Assembly (NCBI GenBank): GCA_035315065.1
Contig: DATFYM010000128.1
Span: 1-14,120, forward strand
Source of the DNA: DATFYM01 sp035315065
GTDB taxonomy: Bacteria; Acidobacteriota; Terriglobia; UBA7540
Direction: 5' to 3'
DNA length: 14,120 nt
Shown here: piece by piece, positions 7,978 to 13,551 of the stretch
Numbering within the stretch: the stretch's first letter is position 1
How the letters are laid out: each line of letters opens with the position of its first letter
Position numbers and translations under genes: made by a program
Notes under the pieces: generated by a model
Told to the model about the DNA's origin: nothing
Seen by the model: only the letters and a program-made list of their open reading frames with translations
The model's database searches: none

Positions 7978-9120
7978 TCACTCCAGCACGTGAATATGTT
8001 TCTCGCTGCACATCTCCTTCAGGATCTTCGGCCACACCGTAACGCTGACCTCTCCCAAGTGCGCCTTCCGCAGCAGGAGCATCAGCGTCCGTGACTGTCC
8101 GATACCCCCGCCGATGCTGAGCGGAATCTCATGATTCACAATCGCCTGGTGGTACGGGAACCGGAGGAAGTTCAGTTGGCCCGACATCTCGAGCTGCTGC
8201 CGGAGCGTCTCGGCGTTGACGCGGATGCCCATGGAGGTCAGTTCGTGGCGGCGCTTGGTGACGTGATTCCATACCAGGATGTCGCCGTTGAGCCCGTGCA
8301 TGGGCCTGCCGTCCTCGGACCGGGTTTCCGTGACCCAGTCGTCATAGTCGGCCGCCCTCATTTCGTGCGGATAACCATCCTTCAGCGGCCAGCCGATACC
8401 AATGATGAAAATGGCGGGGTACTCCTGCAGGATGGCCGTCTCGCGCTGCTTGCGAGGCAGGTCGGGGTACATGTCGAGAATATCCTCCGCGTGCAGGAAA
8501 GTCAGCTTCTCGGGGAGGTTTGGAACCTTGTCGGTCCTCAGCTGGGGGAACAACTCCAGGGCATACTGCTCCGCCCCCACCAGAACCTTCCAGATTTTGC
8601 TGACCACCTCCTTCAGAAAATCCAGGTTGCGCTCTTCGGCGCAGATCACCCTCTCCCAGTCCCACTGGTCCACGTAAACGCTGTGGTCGTGGTCCAGAAA
8701 GTAGTCCTTGCGCACCGCACGCATGTCCGTACACAGTCCTTCGCCCACTTCCATCCCAAACTGCTTCAGCGCCGCCCGCTTCCACTTGGTGGCGGCCTGC
8801 ACCACCTGCGCATCAATCGGGTGCTTGTCGTGGTCATTGGAGATATGGAACTGGATCGGGCTCCGCGAACCGTCGCGATCCAAGTAGTCGTTGACGCCGC
8901 TTTCGACGTCGACGATCAGGGGGACCGTCACCATCATGAGGTTGAGTTCGTGCGAGAGATGGCGTTCGATGTAGTTCTTCACCGCAAAGATGGCGTGCTG
9001 CGTTTCCTTGGGCGTCAACAACGACCGATAGTCACGGGGAAGAACCTTCTCCAGCTCTTCATAGTCACCAATCCCCGGTCCGGCCAAGTCGGCCGTTTTG
9101 TCGAGTACCGTATCTAACAT
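7978..9120 (-). CDS. asnA: Aspartate-ammonia ligase (asparagine synthetase A)
   Basis: The enzyme makes asparagine from aspartate, ammonia and ATP in the cytosol through an aspartyl-adenylate. It belongs to the class II aminoacyl-tRNA synthetase fold. The product has 380 residues, about 50 more than Escherichia coli AsnA, mostly as an N-terminal extension. Highly conserved segments are clear: KWKRAALKQF, GEGLCTDMRAVR, HSVYVDQWDWERVI, RAADYDDW, HGLNGDILVWN, ELTSMGIRVNAETL and the class II motif-3-like SIGGGIGQSRTLMLLL. The start at 9120 is chosen because GGAGGA lies about 8 nt upstream and the family N-terminus aligns there; a start further upstream would add unrelated residues. It is transcribed divergently from the ATP-grasp gene. 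No regulatory site could be assigned. Confidence 0.95.
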   Translation of the reverse strand: MLDTVLDKTADLAGPGIGDYEELEKVLPRDYRSLLTPKETQHAIFAVKNYIERHLSHELNLMMVTVPLIVDVESGVNDYLDRDGSRSPIQFHISNDHDKHPIDAQVVQAATKWKRAALKQFGMEVGEGLCTDMRAVRKDYFLDHDHSVYVDQWDWERVICAEERNLDFLKEVVSKIWKVLVGAEQYALELFPQLRTDKVPNLPEKLTFLHAEDILDMYPDLPRKQRETAILQEYPAIFIIGIGWPLKDGYPHEMRAADYDDWVTETRSEDGRPMHGLNGDILVWNHVTKRRHELTSMGIRVNAETLRQQLEMSGQLNFLRFPYHQAIVNHEIPLSIGGGIGQSRTLMLLLRKAHLGEVSVTVWPKILKEMCSEKHIHVLE

Positions 9121-9306
9121 GTGGTCATCCTCCGAGCTTGAGTTACGAGAACGGTTGCGAGCTTCTGCCGAGCGCAATGCCGCGCCGCGCAGAAGAAGGC
9201 CAAGTTGGCGCCCCTAAACCACTGTAACCGGAAGGCCGAATCGTGAATATGATTCTCGTCACACGCCCCTGTGATCGGCGAACAGGAAGGTGTTAAACTA
9301 AGCTAA

Positions 9307-9340
9307 AAATCAGAAAGGAAGACGGTCTTCGTTCTGATTT
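9307..9340. repeat. Long hairpin in the asnA / ATP-grasp divergent region
   Basis: AAATCAGAA (9307-9315) pairs with TTCTGATTT (9332-9340). Inside, GAAGAC (9318-9323) pairs with GTCTTC (9325-9330) around a single base. The result is about 15 bp of stem with a small bulge. The right arm is also the first unit of the heptamer array that follows. It may be a transcript hairpin ahead of the ATP-grasp gene or repeat debris. Confidence 0.6.
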
Positions 9341-9380
9341 CTACTTTCTAATCTCTGATTTTGAATTCAGCATTCATCAT
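9332..9380 (+). repeat. Seven-unit 7-bp tandem repeat, consensus TTCTGAT
   Basis: Forty-nine bases divide into seven heptamers in strict phase. The first four are TTCTGAT, TTCTACT, TTCTAAT and CTCTGAT; the last three (9360-9380) are more diverged but keep the final AT. The array stops 13 bp before the ribosome-binding site of the ATP-grasp gene. The period is the same as in the NGATTGN and NGCCACT arrays elsewhere in the window, though the unit sequence differs. Confidence 0.6.
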
Positions 9381-9393
9381 TTCTTCCCCTTGC

Positions 9394-9399
9394 AAGGAG
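9394..9399 (+). promoter_or_regulatory. Ribosome-binding site deciding the ATP-grasp start
   Basis: AAGGAG ends 9 nt before the ATG at 9409. The frame is open back to a TTG at 9361, but that extension is made of the heptamer repeat and lies upstream of this site, so it is not translated as part of the protein. Confidence 0.7.
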
Positions 9400-9408
9400 A
9401 AACGCAAA

Positions 9409-10350
9409 ATGACGCTAAAAGTCGGCTTGCTGGTGGGGCGGGAGTGGTCGTTTCCCCCCGCGTTCATCGAGGAGGTCAACCGGCGCGACGCCGGCGTGGA
9501 GGCGGAGTTCGTGAAGTTAGGCGGCACGCGGATGGACGAGCCGTGCCCCTACGCCGTCATCATTGACCGCATCTCCCACGAGGTGCCGTACTACCGCAGT
9601 TACCTCAAGCATGCCTTTCTGGAAGGCGCCTCCGTCATCAACAATCCCTTCATGTGGACGGCGGACGATAAGTTCTTCGAGGCGTCGCTGGCCACGCGCC
9701 TGGGCGTCGCCAGCCCCAAGACGGTCGTCCTGCCCAACAAGGACTACGTCCCGGGGATCATCCACCCCGACAGCCTTCGCAACCTGGAATACCCCATCCC
9801 CTGGGAGTCCATCCTCGATTACGTGGGTCTGCCTTGCGTGCTCAAGGACGCTCACGGCGGCGGCTGGAAGGAGGTCCACATCTGCCATTCGCTGGACGAG
9901 CTGTTCGCGGCCTATAACAGCTCCGGCCTGCTCACCATGATCCTCCAGGAATTCATCCACTGGGACCACTACGTGCGCTGCATTTGCCTGGGTCAGGAAG
10001 AAGTCCTGCCCATCAAATACGACCCCAAGGAGCGCAAGTATCACGTGGAGCACTCACACCTCTCGCCCGATCTCGACCATCGCATCGTGGACGACTCGCT
10101 GAAGCTGGTGCGCGCTCTCGGCTACGACATGAACACCGTGGAGTGGGCCATCCGCGACGGCGTGCCCTATGCGATTGACTTCATGAATCCGGCGCCGGAC
10201 ATGGACCTCTATTCGCTCACCCCCCATTACTTCGATTGGGCGGTCAAGCATATGGCCGACCTGGCCATCCGGCTGGCGCACCAGGGTCCGAGATCGAGTC
10301 CGGCGCTGCGGTGGGATGCGGTGATGGGGGCACGAAGAATTGCCGATTGA
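9409..10350 (+). CDS. ATP-grasp domain protein (RimK/glutathione-synthetase-like ligase)
   Basis: A 313-residue cytosolic protein with an ATP-grasp fold, the fold that joins a carboxylate to an amine or thiol through an acyl-phosphate. After an N-terminal pre-ATP-grasp domain (1-110, with VIIDRISHEVPYYRSYLKH) come the nucleotide-binding segments: LPCVLKDAHGGGWKEV (141-156), including a Gly-rich loop and Lys146; MILQEFIHWDHYVRC (177-191); and the metal-binding end VEWAIRDGVPYAIDFMNPAPD (244-264), with Glu245, Asp257 and Asn260. The substrate is unknown. It is divergent from asnA, which suggests but does not prove linked amino-acid chemistry. The last residues RRIAD and the stop codon are encoded by a dispersed repeat, so the natural C-terminus may have been replaced. 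Family confidence is good; function is open. Confidence 0.85.
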   Translation: MTLKVGLLVGREWSFPPAFIEEVNRRDAGVEAEFVKLGGTRMDEPCPYAVIIDRISHEVPYYRSYLKHAFLEGASVINNPFMWTADDKFFEASLATRLGVASPKTVVLPNKDYVPGIIHPDSLRNLEYPIPWESILDYVGLPCVLKDAHGGGWKEVHICHSLDELFAAYNSSGLLTMILQEFIHWDHYVRCICLGQEEVLPIKYDPKERKYHVEHSHLSPDLDHRIVDDSLKLVRALGYDMNTVEWAIRDGVPYAIDFMNPAPDMDLYSLTPHYFDWAVKHMADLAIRLAHQGPRSSPALRWDAVMGARRIAD

Positions 10351-10371
10351 CGATTTTCGATTGACGATTTG
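10337..10371 (+). repeat. Four-unit NGATTGN heptamer array overlapping the ATP-grasp stop codon
   Basis: GAATTGCCGATTGA opens the repeat, matching the terminal repeat of the 7755-7974 element. Four heptamers follow in phase: CGATTGA, CGATTTT, CGATTGA and CGATTTG (10344-10371). The TGA in the first unit (10348-10350) is the stop codon of the ATP-grasp gene. The array lies between two converging genes and has no hairpin partner nearby, so it is probably a half-element. Confidence 0.7.
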
Positions 10372-10429
10372 AAGAGGCGTCAACCCCGCTGGTCGTCGTT
10401 CACGAGCCACTTGCAGCCGGGCGTGGCAG

Positions 10430-11155
10430 TTAGAACTCGCGTCTTTGTATCACCCTGACAGATGCCATCAGCATCAGCCCGGCGACAGATAAGCTGGCAA
10501 CTATCCCCAACCATGGAAAATGCCCCGAAAGAAGATACGTTTTTCTATCAAGGTAATAGTCGCCGGTCACTAACCGCCAGAGGTTGAATTGTCGAAGCCA
10601 GGCGTCACCCAGAATCGCTCCTAGGAAAACCAGCCCGTAAGCAAGGGCGGGAGCCGTATACTCACCTTCGACCAATGATGAAACCAAGACCGCCATGCCG
10701 AAATAGACCAAGCCGCCTCCGACCAACAGCAGAAGGTAGAATCCATCCTGCGCCACCAAAACAGGCATTCGCCCCAAAGACGAAACCAAGTAGATGGTTA
10801 ACCAAGGCGCCAGCCCTAAAGCAATGGCTTGAAGCACGCCCATGCCAACACGGACACCCATCAAATGCGTCCGGCTGACCGGTAAACTTAAGGTCAAAAG
10901 GGAGGTGCCAATCGCTTTCTCACGAACGAGTCCCCCCATTCCCAAAAGGACAACGCCCAAAATCCACAGTATGACGATGTACTCCTGGGTCACGAAAAGC
11001 AAAAAATAGTAGTCTGTCTCACGCCTTGTCAGTACAGGGTTTTCGTTCATGATGCTCAGGGCATGATGGACGAAAACCGCGCAGAAGATGGTGAGAGTTG
11101 CCAGGCACGTCAGAAATCTAGTCCGAGTCTCAAGCCAAGCCTTGTACCAGAGCAC
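10430..11155 (-). CDS. ABC-2 type exporter permease
   Basis: A 241-residue integral membrane protein, the permease of the exporter whose ATPase is encoded just upstream. Six hydrophobic segments are visible at about 16-33, 58-77, 103-127, 137-160, 167-187 and 214-235. The loop after the second, GGLVREKAIGTSLLTLSLPVSRTHLMG, is typical of ABC-2 permeases, where it contacts the ATPase. The start is GTG, chosen because AAGGAG lies 9 nt upstream; it begins 3 bp after the ATPase stop. Two chains would pair with two ATPases. The substrate cannot be read from sequence; relatives next to YtrA-type regulators export antibiotics, lipids or small metabolites. It is convergent with the ATP-grasp gene. Confidence 0.85.
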   Translation of the reverse strand: MLWYKAWLETRTRFLTCLATLTIFCAVFVHHALSIMNENPVLTRRETDYYFLLFVTQEYIVILWILGVVLLGMGGLVREKAIGTSLLTLSLPVSRTHLMGVRVGMGVLQAIALGLAPWLTIYLVSSLGRMPVLVAQDGFYLLLLVGGGLVYFGMAVLVSSLVEGEYTAPALAYGLVFLGAILGDAWLRQFNLWRLVTGDYYLDRKTYLLSGHFPWLGIVASLSVAGLMLMASVRVIQRREF

Positions 11156-11158
11156 GAT

Positions 11159-12052
11159 TCAATTCTCCTTCACCGTTTCGAGGAAGATGTCGCGCAATCC
11201 GACAGGAGCGACCTCGACCGAAACAGCATTCAAAGCGTGCGCGCGCTCAATCACCGCCTCGGCATTGCTGCTGGCAAACACGCTCATCTGATTGCCCCTG
11301 GCTTCGATCCTTTGCACCCCTGCCATTCGAAACTGACGCTCCGGGACCGGGAACGAAAAGGCCAAATCAACACGCCGATAAAACTGGCGAAGTTGGTCGA
11401 GGGAAGCATCCACCACCAGGCAGCCCTGATCCAGAATGCAGACGTGATCTGCCACGCGCTCAACGTCAGCAATTTGATGGGATGAGAAGAACACCGTGGC
11501 ACCCTCAGCCGCCTGCGCCACCAGAGTCTGAAGGAGATGTTCGATCCCGACCGGATCCAGCCCCTCGCTCGGTTCATCGAGAATGAGCAGTTCCGGCCGG
11601 CGTGCGAACGCCAGCAACAAGGCGAGCTTGGTTCGCATACCCTTGGAAAGCGCTTTAACCTTCCGATCGGGCGGTAGCTTATAGTCACAGACAAGTTTCT
11701 GTGCGGCATCCGTCCGCCAGTCGGGGTAAAACGAACTCGCAAATCGTATCGTCTCTTCAACGGTCATATAGCCGTAGAGAGGCTTGTTCTCGGCAACGTA
11801 AGCGACTCTCCGCCGCGCTTCGCGGTTCGCTTCCGCATCGGAAATCCGTCTTCCTAGCACGGTTCCCTCGCCGGCAGTGGGCCGGATCATGCCCAGGAGC
11901 ATTTTTATAGTGGTGCTTTTGCCGGCTCCATTTTGACCCAGAAACGCCGTAATGCAATTCGGCCCGACCGAGAGATTTAGTCCCTGAACGGCGGCCAGGC
12001 CGCCATACAACTTCGTGAGATCACGCGTTAGGATTACAGGCGTATTGGTCAT
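11159..12052 (-). CDS. ABC transporter ATP-binding protein
   Basis: A 297-residue ATPase that powers the neighbouring permease. Walker A is GQNGAGKST (39-47), the signature is LSKGM (135-139) instead of the common LSGGQ, Walker B is LLILDEP (155-161) and the switch histidine is in SSHQ (His192). At the Q-loop position the sequence reads AENKPLY, so glutamate replaces glutamine, as in many bacterial exporters of this type. The last 90 residues form a C-terminal extension, as in BcrA/YtrB-like subunits. The ATG overlaps the stop of the regulator gene (TGATG), which indicates coupled translation; a GTG one codon earlier is an alternative start. All ATPase motifs are intact. Confidence 0.93.
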   Translation of the reverse strand: MTNTPVILTRDLTKLYGGLAAVQGLNLSVGPNCITAFLGQNGAGKSTTIKMLLGMIRPTAGEGTVLGRRISDAEANREARRRVAYVAENKPLYGYMTVEETIRFASSFYPDWRTDAAQKLVCDYKLPPDRKVKALSKGMRTKLALLLAFARRPELLILDEPSEGLDPVGIEHLLQTLVAQAAEGATVFFSSHQIADVERVADHVCILDQGCLVVDASLDQLRQFYRRVDLAFSFPVPERQFRMAGVQRIEARGNQMSVFASSNAEAVIERAHALNAVSVEVAPVGLRDIFLETVKEN

Positions 12053-12444
12053 CACTCTCTCACCACCTCGGCCGGATGGAGTAACTCTGCTTCGAAGGCT
12101 CGCCTAATCTCCTCATCCAGAAGGCCATCCTCCCGCAATTGCTCGATCAGGCCCCGAAGACGCCGGCGTGCAAGCTGCACATGATCGGTCAAAGACCGGG
12201 TTCTGCGCTTCACGGTGACAAATGCTCCGGAGCCCTGACGCAATTCCAGCAATTCATCATGTTCGAGCTCGGAGTACGCCTTCGCCACCGTATTCGGGCT
12301 GACTACCAATTCCTCTGCCAGAGTCCGAATCCCGGGTAACTGATCACCATCCTGCAACGCGCCGGTTTCCGCGGCGTGTCGAATCTGCTGCATCAATTGC
12401 AGGTATAGAGGCTGACCTGTTGTCGGATTGAGCTTGAAAAACAT
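12052..12444 (-). CDS. GntR family regulator, YtrA subfamily
   Basis: A 130-residue DNA-binding repressor, the first gene of the ABC exporter operon. The winged helix-turn-helix covers about residues 10-77, with QPLYLQLMQQIRHA, DQLPGIRTLAEELVVSPNTVAKAYSELE and the wing RQGSGAFV. The rest is a short helical segment (80-130) used for dimers in this subfamily, with no large ligand domain. Its length matches YtrA proteins, which usually sit ahead of an ABC exporter and repress their own operon. A perfect 22-bp palindrome overlaps its promoter, consistent with autoregulation. The inducing signal is unknown. There is no strong ribosome-binding site and the expected leader is only about 16 nt. Confidence 0.93.
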   Translation of the reverse strand: MFFKLNPTTGQPLYLQLMQQIRHAAETGALQDGDQLPGIRTLAEELVVSPNTVAKAYSELEHDELLELRQGSGAFVTVKRRTRSLTDHVQLARRRLRGLIEQLREDGLLDEEIRRAFEAELLHPAEVVRE

Positions 12445-12461
12445 GGTTGAGAACTGTACCT

Positions 12462-12483
12462 CTGTTACGATACAGCGTAACAG
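12462..12483. promoter_or_regulatory. Probable operator of the YtrA-type regulator
   Basis: CTGTTACG (12462-12469) and CGTAACAG (12476-12483) are perfect 8-bp inverted arms around a 6-bp spacer. The site lies 18 bp upstream of the regulator start and covers the predicted -10 box and part of the spacer. GntR dimers bind inverted repeats of this size, so bound repressor would block RNA polymerase. Direct binding is inference. Confidence 0.7.
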
Positions 12484-12496
12484 TGACGGCAGTCAA
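12467..12496 (-). promoter_or_regulatory. Sigma-70-like promoter of the regulator/ABC operon
   Basis: On the minus strand, TTGACT (complement at 12491-12496) is separated by 18 bp from TATCGT (complement at 12467-12472). Transcription would start near 12460, about 16 nt before the ATG. The -10 box is only partly consensus, but the overlap with the operator supports it. Confidence 0.6.
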
Positions 12497-12580
12497 GAGA
12501 ATACCCGACCGTCCGCCACCTTCATCTTGAATTGAAAGGGACCCACCTGACCACAGTCCCAGCTTGACTTGATTCCCTGA

Positions 12581-12610
12581 TTGACTTTGAATAGCCTCTC
12601 GGAATATACT
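12581..12610 (+). promoter_or_regulatory. Orphan sigma-70-like promoter
   Basis: TTGACT (12581-12586), an 18-bp spacer and TATACT (12605-12610) form a good promoter. A ribosome-binding site GAGGAG follows near 12626-12631 and an ATG lies at 12637. The frame closes after 33 codons (stop 12736-12738) and its product is not recognisable. Confidence 0.5.
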
Positions 12611-12636
12611 CGCTGTAGCTAACGAGAGGAGAATCG

Positions 12637-12738
12637 ATGTCCCTTTGCCAGCGACGAACGATGACCCCTACCGCGAATCTGCATTCGGCAATTCCTCTGC
12701 CCCAAACGCCCCAAACCAACCCTGCGTGTTTGAAGTGA
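12637..12738 (+). pseudogene. 33-codon frame behind a good promoter and ribosome-binding site, possibly a truncated gene
   Basis: The frame starts MSLCQRRTMTPTANLH and ends NPACLK. It has proper expression signals but no known domain, and its second half is made of repeat sequence (the TTCGGCAATTCC relic and a Pro/Gln/Thr stretch from the CCCCAAAC doublet). The simplest reading is the start of a gene whose body was lost to repeat insertion or deletion. A true small peptide cannot be excluded. Confidence 0.25.
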
Positions 12739-12797
12739 AGCCCCGTATGTATTACTGTCGACTGGTTTCTTTGCCGGGCGCGACGATTTTTCTTGCT

Positions 12798-12825
12798 CGC
12801 CACTCGCCACTGGCCACTAGCCACT
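12798..12825 (+). repeat. Four-unit 7-bp tandem repeat, consensus NGCCACT
   Basis: CGCCACT, CGCCACT, GGCCACT and AGCCACT follow each other in phase, differing only at the first base. This is the most regular array in the window. It lies about 50 bp upstream of the small-protein gene, just outside its promoter. Confidence 0.75.
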
Positions 12826-12838
12826 TCGTCCAATTTGG

Positions 12839-12866
12839 TTGCGGCCCGACCGCGCTAGGTTATAAT
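12839..12866 (+). promoter_or_regulatory. Promoter of the small protein / nucleotidyltransferase pair
   Basis: A perfect -10 box TATAAT (12861-12866) ends only 6 nt before the ATG at 12873. A weak -35 candidate, TTGCGG (12839-12844), lies 16 bp upstream. Transcription would start at or next to the ATG, predicting a leaderless mRNA, and no ribosome-binding site is present. Confidence 0.6.
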
Positions 12867-12872
12867 TGGTTC

Positions 12873-13079
12873 ATGGATATGACCGTTCGCAAGTACACCA
12901 GCCACAAGGAAGCGAAGGCCGACGAATACCGGTACTGGCAAAGTCGGCCCGTGCATGAGCGGATGGACGCGGTGGAAGAAATCACCCTTGACGCTTACGC
13001 AATGAAAGGCGTGGAGTTGGAGCCGGATGTACCAAGACTACAAAGACCTCTTGTCCGCCTTCAATGCCCATGGCGTTAA
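12873..13079 (+). CDS. Small protein paired with a nucleotidyltransferase, possible antitoxin-like partner
   Basis: A 68-residue basic and acidic protein: MDMTVRKYTSHKEAKADEYR, then YWQSRPVHERMDAVEEIT, ending VPRLQRPLVRLQCPWR. The TVRKY...S..EA.ADE.RYW...P.HERMDAVEE pattern resembles small proteins that sit directly before nucleotidyltransferase genes in many bacteria; this is recalled, not searched. The middle should form a helix. The start at 12873 is set by the TATAAT box; longer frames further upstream run through repeats. Its 3' end overlaps the next gene by 53 bp in another frame, so the two are probably translated together. Function is unknown; an antitoxin or partner role is inference. 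Confidence 0.75.
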   Translation: MDMTVRKYTSHKEAKADEYRYWQSRPVHERMDAVEEITLDAYAMKGVELEPDVPRLQRPLVRLQCPWR

Positions 13080-13509
13080 ATACCTCATCGTGGGGGGCTA
13101 CGCCGTATCCTTTCATGCGCAACCCCGCGCCACGAGGGACATTGATCTGTTCATAAGAGCGGACCCTGCCAACGCGCGAGCGGCCTACGCCGCGCTTACC
13201 GAGTTTGGCGCACCCCTCCAAAACATCCGTTTGGAAGATCTTGCTGACCGCAACGGCTTTATCCGCTTTGGGCGCGAACCGCGCGGGATCGATATTCTTC
13301 CCGATATTCCCGGTGTCGATTTTGATGCGGCATGGGAAAGGCGCGTTGAAGGCGTGATCGACACGAAGAGCGGTCTCAAGGCGTTCTTTATCTCCAAGGA
13401 CGACTTGATTACAGCGAAACTGGCCTCGCGCCGGACCCGCGACCTTGCCGACGTTGAGGCCATTCGGGAAGCCGCCGAGAGCGAACGGCCAGAGGCAAAA
13501 AAAAGATAA
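13027..13509 (+). CDS. Nucleotidyltransferase of the MNT/AbiEii-like group (DUF6036-like)
   Basis: A 160-residue nucleotidyltransferase. The fold's core motif is clear: YLIVGGYAVSFHAQPRATRDIDLFI, with Gly23-Gly24, Asp38 and Asp40 as metal ligands, and GIDIL (Asp89) as the likely third carboxylate. Near the C-terminus, FISKDDLITAKLASRRTRDLADVEAI matches the usual K..R.RDL.D segment. Such enzymes transfer a nucleotide to a protein or tRNA and often serve as toxin or antitoxin in MNT-HEPN or AbiE-type systems. GGAG sites lie 4 and 10 nt before the ATG, inside the upstream small gene. No HEPN partner is present; the partner is the small gene. The last ten residues are charged and low in complexity. 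The substrate is unknown. Confidence 0.88.
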   Translation: MYQDYKDLLSAFNAHGVKYLIVGGYAVSFHAQPRATRDIDLFIRADPANARAAYAALTEFGAPLQNIRLEDLADRNGFIRFGREPRGIDILPDIPGVDFDAAWERRVEGVIDTKSGLKAFFISKDDLITAKLASRRTRDLADVEAIREAAESERPEAKKR

Positions 13510-13551
13510 GCGATATATTCCATGCCTAGCTCCGTCGCTCCGCTCCGGGAT

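Larger units (their letters stand above)
12497..12860. other. Non-coding spacer with orphan expression signals and repeats
   Basis: This stretch holds no intact gene. It contains a plus-strand promoter and ribosome-binding site leading into a very short frame (12581-12738), a relic of the GGAATTGCC repeat end (12682-12695), a CCCCAAAC doublet (near 12700-12717) and a four-unit NGCCACT array (12798-12825). Longer open frames on either strand run through these repeats and do not resemble proteins. Confidence 0.5.

Noticed and set aside
8131..9117. A 328-codon open frame on the plus strand opposite asnA
   Set aside because: It is a shadow of asnA caused by GC-rich third positions. It has no ribosome-binding site and its translation has no domain, while the opposite strand encodes a clear AsnA.
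12522..12833. A 103-codon minus-strand frame in the spacer after the regulator
   Set aside because: It is a reading of the NGCCACT array and neighbouring repeats, with no start signals or recognised domain.
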